A stretch of DNA of 60,218 nucleotides, from NCBI RefSeq assembly GCF_003201775.1, contig NZ_QJJZ01000024.1, forward strand, positions 1-60,218. Reading direction: 5' to 3'. The translations under genes were made by a program, and so were the position numbers. The stretch is from Arenibacter sp. ARW7G5Y1. GTDB lineage: Bacteria > Bacteroidota > Bacteroidia > Flavobacteriales > Flavobacteriaceae. A model generated the notes under the pieces. That model made no database searches. It saw only the letters and a program-made list of their open reading frames with translations, and was not told the origin of the DNA. Each line of letters starts with the position of its first letter. The first letter of the stretch is position 1. This document shows positions 60,103 to 60,218 of the stretch, piece after piece.

Positions 60103-60218
60103 CTTAGAGAAAGAGCGAGAGTAGAAAAGAAGAGAAACAAGTTCATTGATATATTGTAAAGACAGCGTGCCACATACCCGGTAACGGGGATGTGGCGCAG
60201 AGAAATAAATCGAAATAA
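60103..60218 (+). ncRNA. leader of a probable 16S rRNA operon, cut by window edge
   Basis: The transcript would start near 60103. GTTCATTGATATATTG at 60141-60156 resembles the boxA-like TTCTTTGACATATTG seen ahead of 16S genes in Bacteroidota. It is followed by a hairpin with arms GCCACAT at 60169-60175 and ATGTGGC at 60190-60196. The 16S gene itself would begin just outside the window. The assignment is inference from these leader features. Confidence 0.6.

Overview
The window looks like the chromosome of a flavobacterium (Bacteroidota, most likely Flavobacteriaceae). Three things suggest this. The gene set includes a SusC/SusD pair, a Porin_10-type porin, a GSCFA protein and DUF1501/DUF1553 proteins. 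Many genes have the Bacteroidota -7 promoter motif TAnnTTTG upstream, and start codons lack clear Shine-Dalgarno sequences. Coding DNA is visibly AT-leaning. A genus cannot be named from sequence alone.

Layout. 1-560: the cut-off end of an ISL3-type insertion sequence, then an initiator tRNA-Met (minus strand) whose 5' end is partly duplicated around a 128-bp insert. 697-9867: an NhaC-type antiporter, the GTPases Era and Der, a beta-propeller lipoprotein and a TonB-dependent-receptor-like protein. 9894-11825: a tandem ~164-bp repeat whose middle unit is split at an AAC triplet by a 1,559-bp module. The module carries an AraC-type regulator, a DHFR/RibD-family protein and a 187-bp imperfect palindrome, laid out like an integron gene cassette. 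11878-15036: LemA and two TPM-domain proteins, then a MerR-type regulator and an M23 peptidase. 15141-23677: alaS, a GSCFA protein, two unknown proteins, a TPR histidine kinase with its NarL-type response regulator, and a DUF4230 protein. 23706-27837, minus strand: a CE15-like esterase, an aromatic amino acid hydroxylase, a DUF4136 lipoprotein and a tiny Cys-rich protein. 28019-31403: an operon with a small HExxH membrane protein, an ACC-deaminase-like PLP enzyme, a LysM glucosaminidase and hemL. 31478-37136, minus strand: small secreted or membrane proteins (two are paralogues), a large zinc metalloprotease and a DASS transporter. 37599-43474: a GC-richer minus-strand cluster of DUF1549/DUF1553, DUF1501, a truncated sugar-isomerase remnant and a DUF2231/cytochrome/LRR protein. 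44032-52466: lysS, a Pmp3-type peptide, lipB on an apparently leaderless promoter, a TapB-like protein, an OmpA-family protein, a large lipoprotein and rnhB. 52985-59920: a SusC/SusD pair and a porin. 60066-60218: a strong promoter and leader that look like the start of an rRNA operon.

Most of the window is housekeeping (translation, ribosome assembly, tetrapyrrole and lipoate synthesis) mixed with envelope functions. The accessory signals are the cassette-like module at 10103-11661, the tRNA-proximal insertion at 311-452, and the GC-rich DUF1501/DUF1553 cluster with its decayed isomerase gene. The cassette-like module is the best candidate for an under-described system. Its edges are fixed by the interrupted repeat, and the 9-bp inverted core at its two ends (GTTGGCGGT and ACCGCCAAC) matches the logic of an attC site, although no integrase is present in the window.
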